From Perilla frutescens (Eukaryota; Streptophyta; Magnoliopsida; Lamiales; Lamiaceae), in assembly GCA_026008535.1 (NCBI GenBank), contig BRKX01000007.1, positions 57,153,001 through 57,217,000 on the forward strand: a stretch of 64,000 bases of DNA, read 5' to 3'. Both the position numbers and the translations under genes were made by a program. The notes under the pieces are model-generated. The model was not told the origin of the DNA, made no database searches, and saw nothing but the letters and a program-made list of their open reading frames with translations. Position 1 is the stretch's first letter, and each line of letters starts with the position of its first letter. This document shows, piece by piece, positions 20,717-30,942 of the stretch.

Positions 20717-22852
20717 TGGTACATACCCATAATAATTAATAAAATATTTGAGAATTAATTATAAATTGTATTATATACTAGGTGGCATGAAATTAGTTTA
20801 AAGTTGGTGCATGTTCTCCACATTAACAACATACATGGCAAATACCAAATAATTTATTAAAAATAAAATAACAATAAGGATAATTTGGTGATGGGATGAT
20901 CTCGACTCATATCTATTCTATATCCTAAAAAAAAAGAATTAAATGAGTGAGAAGAAAGAATAAGAGGAAATCATCATTGAGGTTAGTTAGTGTTTCGATT
21001 GTTTATTTTTTTTAAAAATAATTAAGTTATGTCATTTATTGATCTAATTCTTCTAATTAAATTGATAATTTAATGGAAAGAGCACGACAACTAGTTCTAG
21101 GTTATTTATATTTGAAGTTTTCATGATATATATATATACGTATATTTAGGTATATAGGCGTGTACGTGTATTTATTTGGATGAATCCTATACTAATTTCT
21201 ACCTAGACAATGATTAGTAATGATTGATAAAATAAACATTATCTTTGTTAATTAATTAATTAGTCCACAAGCTTAATTGTGTTAATTATAAAATTAAATT
21301 AATAAATATTATGGATAAGTTATCTTGATTTGAAACTAAGTTTCTCGGGTTATATTGATCTACTTTTATTTTTAACATATGGTCCAAAGTAAAATTATAA
21401 TATATATTGTGAGACTTGGCTAAACCATAATATTAGATTGGTTCGAAATATTTTGTAATTTACAATAATTAAGAAACTTTGAGTTATAAAGAGGGTTTAG
21501 TACAATTTTAATTTTAGTAATTTATATCAATTCAAATAATTATGATCTATTCATGTTTATAACATTTCAGTGAAGATGTGGACTATGAAAGTGACAACAT
21601 ATTTTGCTACTAGATTTAGAATTGATAATAATTAGTAAATTTTAATTCAATTTATATTAATTTGTTATTAATCTTTGGTTTATCTTAATTAGATTCTCTT
21701 GATAAAGCACACTTTAAGATTTAAAATATTGTAAGCTTTGGACTCGAGGTAAGTAGAAATTCATTTGCAACTACAATGCATGAATATATTATTATTTGTT
21801 TATATGTGATTATTATTTGCTATTGTGTTGTTATAATATATTACCTCATCAATGTGTGGTGTAATATGCTTGTGATGTTCTATCTATTTGCATTAAATAT
21901 CTTGTACATGATCACGAGCATATGCATGCACGTCATGTAGATATTATCGAGTTGCATGCATGAAATGGTTTTGAGAGAGAGAAAATGTTTTGTTTGGGAT
22001 TGATCACCACCAGCCCGTGTTGTGCTGTGTTGATATTTGTGCCTCGAGTGGGATGACTTCCATGCGGGATCAAAGGGAACAGGTAGGGGGCGTGTCCCTT
22101 GGGGTCCAGGGAGGATGGTCCACTTCGACTACATCTTTGAGGTGATGAGTGGCTGATGTGGGATGAATTTCATGTGGGATCAAAGGGAACAGGCAGGGGG
22201 CCTGTCCCTTGGGGTTCAAGAAGGATGAGCCACATGAGTGCACTAATCACATTCTGGCCAAGTGATATTGAATATACTATGAGCTCATGACTCATGTTGG
22301 TGTCTGGTGAAGGGAGTCAAGTTCCTAAACAGTGAAAATACTTTTGAAATGAAAATATTTTATATCACGAGCATTAGCCATGGTGTGGTATCTTCTTTAT
22401 GTATTGTGTATGAGGTCGCATGCATGATTTCTGCTTACTGAGTTTTAGCTCATGTAGTTCATGCATTGTAGGTAATTCTGATGAAACATGAAAGTGCTTG
22501 GTGCGGGATGTGGAGTTTCCAAGAGTTCGTGTGGGTCTATGTATATGGATGATGACCTGATGGACTTTTGTTTATGAGCTTTTCGCACCACCTTTTGACT
22601 CTATTTTGTTCAAACGTGAAACTTCTTCGAAGTTCACCTTTTGGTTGTATATAAACTTTTTATTTCTCTATTGTACTCTTTTGACTTCAGAGTACTCTCT
22701 CTTCCCTTAATATATTTATGTAAATTATGTATGGAAGTACATCTTATCCTTTCTCAAGTAATCAAATACTTTTCTTTCTATTTCAAAAAAAAAATATAAG
22801 GCACGCTCACATTGTCAGTCTTTTCTTTTACATCCGTTTGAAGGGTGCCACA
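20416..22852 (+). repeat. Gypsy-1 3' LTR
   Basis: Partner of 5037-7476, ending GGGTGCCACA before CCGCC. The hairpin at about 22438-22452 has lost one pair by a C-to-T change relative to the 5' copy. Confidence 0.95.
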
Positions 22853-22857
22853 CCGCC

Positions 22858-22892
22858 AAACATACAGGACACGTCGATCTGCACATCAGGAG
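22858..22892 (+). pseudogene. Broken host-like gene, exon interrupted by Gypsy-1 (right part)
   Basis: Continues the frame left at 5036: ...SSSPP then NIQDTSICTSG, ending in phase 1 at a consensus donor, GAG/GTTAGT. Together with 4915-5036 it restores one open exon of 157 bp when the insertion and one CCGCC are removed. Confidence 0.6.
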
Positions 22893-23352
22893 GTTAGTTC
22901 TAATCCAACTTAATTTTTTCTTTCATGTTCCTTTCTCTTTTATTTTTAGTGGTCTCTCTATCCTTCTTTGTCATCATTCTCTTCAATATACCTAGTTGTT
23001 TTTTTGGTATTCTGAAAAATTGAACTGACAGTTAAAGTTTTGCAATCCCGATTCCAGAAGTTAATAATACTTACTAGTTAGGGGTCATGGACATGCCTAG
23101 GTACTTGGGAACTCTTTCCCTAGTGAGGGGTCACAATAGCTTATATTATTGACTTGCTAATGAATTCGAAGGGAAACTGTAACTCTCTACAAGTTTGTTT
23201 ATCTTTTTTATTTTTTTTTCTCTATAAGAATGAGAACATGCAAAAACATCATCTTATTTTCTGTTCTAGACTTCTCTCTCTTTCACTTAAATGGACTAGA
23301 TATTCCAAATACTCCTTGTATTAAGCAAACATATCTTTGTGTTACTATGCAG
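22893..23352 (+). other. Intron of the broken host-like gene
   Basis: Begins GTTAGT and ends TATGCAG, AT-rich, with stops in all frames apart from short chance runs. Confidence 0.5.
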
Positions 23353-23418
23353 ATGACCCTTATATCAAGTATGCAAAATCCATTTATATTGGAGTACAAA
23401 GATTCATGGATGGAGAAG
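23353..23418 (+). pseudogene. Broken host-like gene, exon 2
   Basis: A 66-bp exon between TATGCAG and GTAAAA. Joined in phase 1 to the preceding exon it reads DDPYIKYAKSIYIGVQRFMD then GE. The phase match across the junction is exact. I do not recognise the family. Confidence 0.6.
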
Positions 23419-24214
23419 GTAAAAAAGTGATACCTGATGCCTCTACATTAACTTTGTGATGATACTTTTATTTTATTTTCATGGCGGGACAAACAGGAGT
23501 TTACATTCTTTAGAAAGACTTTTCCAATTTAAGTTACATTTAGCTTCCTAGTTTTTAACCCCTCAATTCTTTTACAACAGTACCTAAATTCTACAGGTTC
23601 ATAGTGTTGGTCTGTCAAATTAGACATGGATAAGACAGATGGAAAATTTTAGACTACGTAATTAGGTTTCAGAAAACTAAGATAGTTTAGGACTACAAAT
23701 AGCTAAAAAAGACCTAGAATCATGATCCTGCTGATGGAAGGCAAACAAATCAGAAGGTTGTACAATTAAAATCAACAACCTCTGCCATCGGTATTATGGC
23801 TATAATCATAGTAATTTCCTGGGATGGATTTCTAATTGGACATGTATCTTTTGTTGACGGCTGCTTGCTGTTATAGGAACTGAATTTTCAGCATTCTCCA
23901 GAAAAAGAATAAAAAGAAAACTCAATTTTTGAAGGGTTATCCCATTTTAGAAAATGTCACATGTCAGTAACTGCAATTAGTTTTATAAGAGTATCATTTT
24001 TTCTCTGCCAGATTCTGAATTCAATGAACTAAAAATTTATGTGGCTTGTATCAGGGTTGTTATGTCTGCATTGTCATAGGTTAGTGTGAAGGTGGAGATA
24101 TGTAAGCAGTTTTTCACATTGAACATGCCCTTGGGGAACATATGCTTCCAAAAATAAAAAGGAAACACATACAAGTCCTTAACTTTGTCTACATTTTCTT
24201 TATTTGTAGGTCAG
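23419..24214 (+). other. Intron of the broken host-like gene
   Basis: Starts GTAAAA and ends GTAGGTCAG. AT-rich, no coding signal. Confidence 0.5.
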
Positions 24215-24255
24215 AAGCCATAAAAAAGGTTAACGGTGTCCATTTTCCTGAAGAG
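24215..24255 (+). pseudogene. Broken host-like gene, exon 3
   Basis: A 41-bp exon after GGTCAG and before GTAGTT. It completes a phase-1 codon and reads E then AIKKVNGVHFPEE, ending in phase 0. Using the earlier AG instead would give an immediate stop, which supports this acceptor. Confidence 0.55.
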
Positions 24256-24507
24256 GTAGTTTCTTTAGTATATTAGTTCCTTTTTTGAATGTTTATTTCT
24301 TCCCCAGTTAGCCAGTTCATTATTTTGCATGAATTACAACTTTCTTTCACACTTCAAATTTCTGCAGAAGCTCTGTAGATGGCTTGTTCAACTTTCTTTC
24401 ACACTCCAAATCACTGAATTCTTCATGCCATAGTCTTAAAAATCTTAATTCTTTAATACAACATTGTTATTGACTATACTAAAATATTGTGTGCGATGTT
24501 CATATAG

Positions 24508-24592
24508 TTCAACAAAAAGGAGTATTCCAAAGTGGAAATTGATGAGATTCTTGAGGACTGGGCTACTTATGTGCTTGATCACATATAGAAAG
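24508..24592 (+). pseudogene. Broken host-like gene, exon 4 with premature stop
   Basis: Begins in phase 0 after CATATAG: FNKKEYSKVEIDEILEDWAT then YVLDHI, TAG (24586-24588), Lys, and a donor AAAG/GTATTT. The TAG is one C-to-T change from CAG, and the open frame and splice signal continue past it. So it looks like a mutation within the gene rather than its natural end. It could instead be the true stop. Confidence 0.55.
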
Positions 24593-24858
24593 GTATTTTG
24601 AATTTCAAACATTTCATTAATCATTTGTGCTTGGTGAAATTGGTGATGGTTGGAGGATGTTTGTTGTTTTATATTAAATGGTGAACTTGGTGGGCATTTT
24701 AGGATGTTTAACTGGTGGTTTCTTAATTAAGATTTGAATGATGATTGGAATTGTGGAGGATTTCCAAAATATTTTCCTTCACTCTTTTTATATTTTACCC
24801 GACATATATTACTATTATTTATTGATTTTTGCAATGTTATTTTTTACATATGTTGCAG

Positions 24859-24941
24859 GAATGTTTTAAAATGTTGTTGAATTTGTGAAGAAACTCGAGA
24901 ATTTCAGTTCATTCATTACTTCCGCACCAAAGAACATTATG
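24859..24941 (+). pseudogene. Broken host-like gene, exon 5 with second stop
   Basis: After TTGCAG, in the phase left by exon 4: G-M-F, TAA (24867-24869), then NVVEFVKKLENFSSFITSAP and KNIM, ending at ATG/GTTATT in phase 0. The TAA is one C-to-T change from CAA. No later exon is recognised before 25170. Confidence 0.5.
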
Positions 24942-25170
24942 GTTATTTCTTTTTTTTTATTTAAATATTGATACTTGGATGAATTCTTCTTATTATGTAT
25001 TGAACTAGTGTTGAATTTTCTTCTACATTTTAATATTGATACTTGGATAATGTCTTGTTATTATAATGACTATACATTTTAGTGTTGAGTTTGAAATATT
25101 ATTTAGATTATTTAAAATTTAAAAATTCATTTTTATTTTTAATTAATAAATTCTTCGCAACAGTACTACA
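24942..25170. other. AT-rich noncoding stretch
   Basis: No gene or repeat recognised. Probably intron or flank of the broken gene. Confidence 0.4.
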
Positions 25171-25455
25171 CGTAACGGTTATATAAAAAAGTGTTATCTA
25201 AATATGAGAATACGTAACGGTTCTATACAAAAGCGTTATCTAAATAAGAGAATACGTGATGGTTTTATGTAAAAGCGTTATCTAATTATGAGAATACATA
25301 ACGGTTTTATACAAAAGTGTTATCTAAATGTGAGAATACGTAACGGTTCGATATAAAAGTGTTATCTAAATATGAGAATACGTAACGGTTCAATACAAAA
25401 ACGTTATCTAAATGAGAGAATACATAACGATTTTATATGAAAGCATTATCTAATT
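25171..25455. repeat. Seven 42-bp tandem repeats
   Basis: CGTAACGGTT-type starts occur at 25171, 25213, 25255, 25297, 25339, 25381 and 25423, exactly 42 bp apart. Each unit also carries a GCGTTATCTAAAT-type half. The AACGGTT...GCGTTA pairing resembles subterminal repeats of CACTA elements, but no CACTA terminus is proven. The array ends exactly where the truncated Gypsy-2-family LTR begins. Confidence 0.8.
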
Positions 25456-26152
25456 GAAGGGTCTTCGGACCGGTGAAATGAAAGAGATCCTTCGGGGTCG
25501 ATAAAGAGATCATTCGTGGTCGATAAAGAGGTCCTTTGGGATCGATAATAGACTCGTTAATGTCCTCCCTGGGGGATAATAAGCCTGCGGGCATCCCTAC
25601 AGAGATACAGACGTTCAGCGGGGGCATCATGATGTTTAGACCCTACGGGGTTGAGGCTAGTCTCCACAAAGAAAAGAAGTATCCATATGTTATATTTTCA
25701 CTTGTGCAATTGGCTATAACCGTTTACAGTGTTCCCCACTGAGTATGTTGTTAAATACTCACCTCATTCATTCAATGAATTTCAGGTTGAGGATTCGAGG
25801 CTCGAGTAGGAGCGTTGTGAACACAAGAGAACCCCCACAAGCTTGTGTTTTCTTTTTATGCTTTTGGAATACTCATGATATTATTATTACATTGATTATT
25901 CTTTTTAGTTTATGATCAATGATCATTGTGAATGGGAATAGCCCGATCTTTTGTAGATGCGCTATGATAACTTGATATATTATGTATAGCTTTTAAAGGT
26001 GGGTCGTTCGACCTTGGAGCCTTCTATGTGTGAAGTACATTGTCGAACTCTATATTATGTTTGTTAATTTAGGGTGCTAGACGGGCGGGTTGTGTAAACC
26101 CATGAGCCGGATAGGCTAGACGGTTGTGTGATTGATGTGGATGGGCTTATAC
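25456..26152 (+). repeat. Truncated Gypsy-2-family LTR, left piece
   Basis: Reverse-complement match to about 16000-16651 of the Gypsy-2 solo LTR, including the short repeats and the TGAGTAT/ATACTCA hairpin (25740-25761). The 5' part of the LTR, with the promoter, is missing at 25456. Confidence 0.88.
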
Positions 26153-26480
26153 TGTAACGCCCCGATCCCGGGAGAAGGGCAGGGGACCGGTGCGCTACTT
26201 GGGGGAAGGGGGGAGGGGTTGTTGAACATAAACAATAAAAGAAATAGGGTTAGTGCCCTAAAAATTTAGGCAGCATAACCTCTATAAATGGATCAATCCA
26301 CACTTTTAAAGCGTATGAAATGACTCAAACCAGATACCATGACTCTTAGGATGAACCCAAGAAAGAATAACAAAGGCAAACTTCAATGTAAATAATAACA
26401 GTTCAAAGGTTAACTGTTAATAGGTTAGGCATGAAAAAGGCCAGACTGATGTCTGTCCAAATACTTGAAGTAAAGAGATG

Positions 26481-26750
26481 CCAGGCTCCCGCCTGTCGTG
26501 AAAGCAATATAAAGCCAGGCTTTTGCCTTGACATGGAAAACAATGTAAAGCCAGGCTTGCGCCTGTCTGAATAAGGAAAGTAAATAAATGCCAGGCTTTC
26601 GCCTGTCAGGGACAAAAAGTAAACGGAATTCGGAGAACCGAACACTCCGTAACAATAAAGAAAATGGGATTCGGAGAACCGAACACTCCATAACAGTAAA
26701 GAAAATGGGATTCGGAGAACCGAACACTCCGTAGCAATAATCAGAGTAAG
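26481..26750. repeat. Two tandem repeat arrays in Gypsy-4 LTR
   Basis: CCAGGC units start at 26481, 26515, 26551 and 26591, each followed by a GCCTG-type half that can pair with it. Next come three 41-bp units beginning ATTCGGAGAACCGAAC at 26628, 26669 and 26710. Confidence 0.85.
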
Positions 26751-28131
26751 CGGAAAGAACGTAGCGCATTTATTCAGACTCAAAAGGAAGCATGTTCTCA
26801 GTTAGACTCCATAGCGGAAAAGGAAACATATACATCAAATGATAGCCCTTCAGCCTTAGCACAGTCGTCCGCCATCCCGCAGCTCATCCTGAAAATATTT
26901 GAAAAGATTTTGGGCGTGAGTACTAATGCACTCAGTGGGTACTTTTGAGAAAAACCTTCACAATCATTTTATAAAACAGAATATCCAATCATATTTTAAG
27001 CATATCATGGAAAGCTTTCAAAATAGAAAATTTGTGAATTCCATGTATACAAAATCATTTTAGTTCCATCATTGCGCGCCACTCTCCCCTAGAACGCTTA
27101 CGGTGAGTCGGTTCGTGTACACAACCCGGCTGCTTAAGGTTGGACACTGCCCTGTTTGCTTGGGGCTCGATATCGTGAACCATTGTAGTTTCGTCACCAA
27201 AACAGTAGTAAGACTTACATGAGTCAGGAGAGCACATCAAATACAGTCATGAGTTGGATATTCAATCATATTCATTTTATAAATATCAGGGCTTAATAAC
27301 CCGAAATACATTTTTATATAATAAAAACCCACCTGATAATCAGATCTGAAATAGCTAGATCTAGATTCTGATTCTGGTCTCAACTAGAAGTCTCCTTCTT
27401 CTGTGCCTACAAGATTATCCGGCAACTTAGTTTCGATGAAAGACTACCATTAGGTCAAAATCTAACCTTTCTTAGCTATGAAGTAAATATTATAATATCT
27501 ACAATCTTAATACGCAGCACCCAGGTCATCAAAATATTTTGACTCTTGAGGGAACTTTACTCAGGGCATTTTTATAAAGAAAAACCCTTTTGGAAGTTTT
27601 GGCATACGGAGTGGTCAAACCCGTATCCTAAAATTAACTCGGTACAAATAAATTCATACCGCAAGATCTGCCCATTGGAAAAATATGAAACTTTAAATAA
27701 AAATACTATATTTTGACACGGAACAACTTTTGAGCTTAAAAATACGATAGGGCTATCCACGAAGGATAGATCTGAAAAAGACTACAATTTAATAATCGGA
27801 TACCCAAAATATACCCGAAATTAAAAAGTGACAACATGGAAAATGTATATAAATATACATAGAACATAAAACCCTAAAGACACTTTTTGATTCGATGACC
27901 CGAAAGAGTCACCGATTTGAAAGGTGGTGGCGACTTTTGGCGGCGGTCACGATGATTTTCCATCATGATCGTCCGTCGTGTCATCATTTCAATCACGTAT
28001 TCGTGATCTATGCGTTGACACCTTCAAAATGACTATTTCGGAAATGAAATAGGAAACTAGAGTCGTACCTTCTCTAGAAGCTGCTCGGCGTTTCGATTTT
28101 GAAAATGAATGAAAAATGAAACCTTAACCTC

Positions 28132-28141
28132 CTATTTATAG
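28132..28141 (-). promoter_or_regulatory. TATA box of Gypsy-4 LTR
   Basis: The minus strand reads CTATAAATAG, about 425 bp into the LTR from its minus-strand start. Confidence 0.65.
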
Positions 28142-28566
28142 AAGAAACATAAATAGGATAATAACAAATAAAAGAAAGAGGATAATGATGGAATAGGATA
28201 ATGATGGAAAAAGAATAGGATAATTACGAATAGGATAATATTTCGAAAAAGAAATTGGATAATGACGGATGTGCCTTAGTTATCCAAATCTATTACCTTT
28301 CACCCTAAAATTGTGCCAAGTGTTCATTTGAACTCGAAATTGGAAAATTCAAAGTTTGGCACGATGCTTGAAAATTTTTCTATCAACCCGAGAAAAATAT
28401 CAGAACATATTTTTAAAGCAATTTTTGACCAAAATAAATTTTAATAGATTTCTCTGGCTGCGATTTTTCCTTTATTTGAATCCTTTAAGGACCCAACTTA
28501 TTTTCTAACTTACCAGAGGGTAACATAAGTTGAATAAAACCTTCTAAAATATTTCGGGGTATTACA

Positions 28567-28783
28567 TATACAATGCTTCCATTAAATACAACGTTGTGTG
28601 ACAAATTAGATCCGATAGGTTGTATGTTATAATTGTGAAAAATTCGCATTGGGAATTATGATTTCATTCCTTATAATGAAACTTGACCTTAGCTTCTGCT
28701 CAATTTAAAATAAGCACACCAAAATGATTAAGTAAATTGTATGTTAAGTGACATGGCCAAACGGAGTATATTGGGGCGTTATA
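28567..28783 (+). repeat. Truncated Gypsy-2-family LTR, right piece
   Basis: Continues the LTR after the Gypsy-4 insertion and ends GGGGCGTTATA, the reverse complement of the Gypsy-2 LTR end with one substitution. No primer-binding site follows, so this is a solo or 3' LTR remnant. Confidence 0.82.
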
Positions 28784-29935
28784 CTGACTCTCACGACCAC
28801 ATTCCTATCAGCCACATGATGGGAACGCCAATCAAAGCCAAACCACTACAACAAGTTTGTTTTGGCTCAACTTCTGCTTCAACTAGAACAGAATCCTCTC
28901 TAGTTCAAAAGCCTCAAACTTCAAGGAGAACAAAGAGAAGACCAGTTCAAACCAAGGAAGGAACTGGCAAAGGCTAGAAGAAGTCAGCTAAATCACATGT
29001 TGAAGCATAGAAGAAACAAAATGGGCCACCATCTCCTCCGGAACTGCCTCCCTTCAACATGAAGGCCTTTGATATGGTACCAATTCAAGGAGATGATATC
29101 GTGCCCTACAGAGGAGTTCAACTATGAAACACAAAAGCTGACTACTTCAGGATGACCTGCCACCTATGGCAGAGACTATAGAAAACATAAGAGCTCTTTC
29201 AAGAGATGAAGTCATCAAGATCTGGGCTGATGAATAAGTAAAAATGTTCATCTCTAAAAACTTTACTGAGGATGTAATTGGTACAACTTCTCTCTACAAA
29301 GCTCTCTCAAGGTACAACTACAGATACCTATGGAGACACTATTTCAACTCAGAAGTCCATTTTCTCCTAACTGTTCTACATGGGATGAGCTATTGGAGAA
29401 GAGAAGAAAGATGAAGCATAGAATGGGATGGACAAGAGTTTCCTGAACATAATCTAATTATTACTATGTAAAGAATGCTGGCCATTTGAAGAAACCATCC
29501 TCAACCAGCTGAACAAACTATGGTACAAGTGATGAATGATCTACTTGAATGGGTCTGGATTTGGCTACCACCGCTACCAACAGAAGCTCACCAACAACCG
29601 TGGAAGAATCCACAAGTGTATCAACATTGGTTTCTAAATGAAATACTTGTCTTCAGACAACGACGACGACAACAAGTGCAGGAGAAGTTTCAAAGAGAAG
29701 CTCAAAGAAGTTACCAAATTGCTGAAGCCTCCAGCTTAAGGTATGATGAGATCGAGACAAGCACTGAGGATTTGAACCCGGAGTTATAATTGAGAGGTCC
29801 AGTGACGAGAATAAGAGCCAAGAAGGTGCAAAGTTACTTTCAGCGCTATGTTCAAAAGAAGTTGGAAGATGATGTAGCTGATTTCAAGCAGTCCAAGTTG
29901 GTGACTGTATTGAGCATCGAGGAGCTTGATTGAAC
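28784..29935 (+). pseudogene. Unrecognised decayed retroelement-like ORF
   Basis: A frame broken by several stops and shifts. It encodes a Lys/Arg/Ser/Thr-rich start (STSASTRTESSLVQKPQTSR; KRRPVQTKEGTGKG), a Pro-rich patch (GPPSPPELPP), and a longer stretch with an aromatic pattern (LYKALSRYNYRYLWRHYFNS then EVHFLLTVLHGMSYWRRE). A Gln/Arg-rich segment follows (RQRRRQQVQEKFQREAQR). The end, GPVTRIRAKKVQSYFQRYVQ, resembles TRSRAKK-type tails of plant gypsy proteins. I cannot assign it to a known family. It is probably the accessory or gag-like ORF of an LTR element. Confidence 0.45.
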
Positions 29936-30942
29936 TTGAAGAAAGCCACGGAAAAGTGGACATCCTTGCTGTTTTTAATTAGTTATTTTATTTATTTTAG
30001 ACTATTATTTCAGTTGTTGTTTTATTTATTTAACAGGCCCAATTATCACAATCTGTTTAAGTGATATTGGACCCAGTGGTAGTTTTAATTAGCCCAGTTC
30101 AAATTTAAGCCCAAAACACTTGTCTTTTTTTCATTCTCCTAGACTTATTATTTAGGGATTATCGTTCATTGTATTTTCTCAGACTGGATTTGAATTAAAA
30201 AACAGCTTTTACACTATCTCCTGTCTCACACAAACATCGGTTATTTCAGTAGAGTTTGATTCTGGCGATTCCAAGCTTGAAATCTATTGTCTTGTTCGTG
30301 ATATCTCATAGTATCCGGTTTAGACAGCCATTGAAGATTGCTCCATAGGCGCGTTCCGAGTTCTCGTCGATTCGGGGTTCATTTCGGGTAAGATTCACTT
30401 CTATCTTTTGTTTTTCTTCACCATCGATCATTATACAGCCTCCACAGCCCCCACCCACATCCACAACATCCCCATATCATCAACATCAACCACCAAGTCG
30501 TCCCCAATTCAGATCGAAACCCAAATCTGACGATTTTGGTCTAAAATCCCTAATCGGGTAAGAAACTTCCCTTCATTCGTTCTCCCAGCCTATACGTGAT
30601 TTTGAGTTGAATTTTGGATATGTTTGTCATGAATACATATTGTACTTTTTCCTAAAATTGGAGCTCAATCTGAGGTCATTTTCATAGAATTCTGATCTAA
30701 TCTTTATTTAGGGTTTTCCAGGTTATTTGGGGTTGTTTTATGTTTAATTCTTGTTAAATTCGAATTCATTGTTACAGTACAGCATATTGGGGTTCTTCAT
30801 TCATTATTGTTCAGTTGTGTTTGGATTAAATCCTTCCTTTAATTGTCATATGTTCGGTTCGTATCTTCCGCATATCGATTGGCCACATCAAGGTAAACTG
30901 TTATCACATCAGTTGCGAGACAGCTAACTTTTGAAGAAACTC
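29936..30942. other. Noncoding stretch, possible LTR or leader remnant
   Basis: No coding frame. It has T-rich runs and GGCCCAATTA/GCCCAGTT phrases often seen in plant LTRs, then CT-rich and splice-donor-like GGGTAAGA sites (about 30386 and 30557), like a 5' leader. Not assigned. Confidence 0.3.

Larger units (their letters stand above)
5037..22852 (+). mobile_element. Gypsy-1: near-complete chromodomain Ty3/gypsy element with two nested insertions
   Basis: LTRs of 2440 and 2437 bp start TGTAGTAAC and end GGGTGCCACA. They are flanked by a perfect 5-bp duplication CCGCC at 5032-5036 and 22853-22857. The 5' LTR is followed by an initiator-Met primer site; the 3' LTR is preceded by a purine tract. 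The internal order is gag, protease, RT, RNase H, integrase and a C-terminal remnant with a KVLWRN...W motif, which is the Tekay/Del chromovirus pattern. Copia-A (8415-14486) interrupts gag, and a solo LTR (15690-18025) interrupts RT. Without these the element is about 9.4 kb. Several stops and a deletion near 20180 make it inactive. Confidence 0.95.
26153..28566 (-). mobile_element. Gypsy-4 solo LTR inside the truncated LTR
   Basis: A 2414-bp unit, TGTAACGCCCCG...GGGTATTACA on the plus strand, with a perfect 5-bp duplication TATAC at 26148-26152 and 28567-28571. No internal domain. The TATA box on the minus strand (28132-28141) gives the orientation. It contains four CCAGGC...GCCTG units (about 26481-26610), three 41-bp units (from 26628) and a TGAGT/ACTCA hairpin at 26917-26934. 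Confidence 0.92.

Noticed and set aside
23230..23430. A 66-codon frame spanning the 23353 exon
   Set aside because: Its first half is intron. The splice sites and phases at 23353 and 23418 explain the region better.
25171..25455. Regular 42-bp repeats suggesting a CRISPR-like array
   Set aside because: The whole unit repeats with no unique spacers, and the DNA is plant nuclear. It is a plain tandem repeat.
26403..26783. Minus-strand frames with repeated SVLRIPFSLL and SPNSVYF-like peptides
   Set aside because: Translation of the 41-bp tandem repeats in the Gypsy-4 LTR, not a gene.
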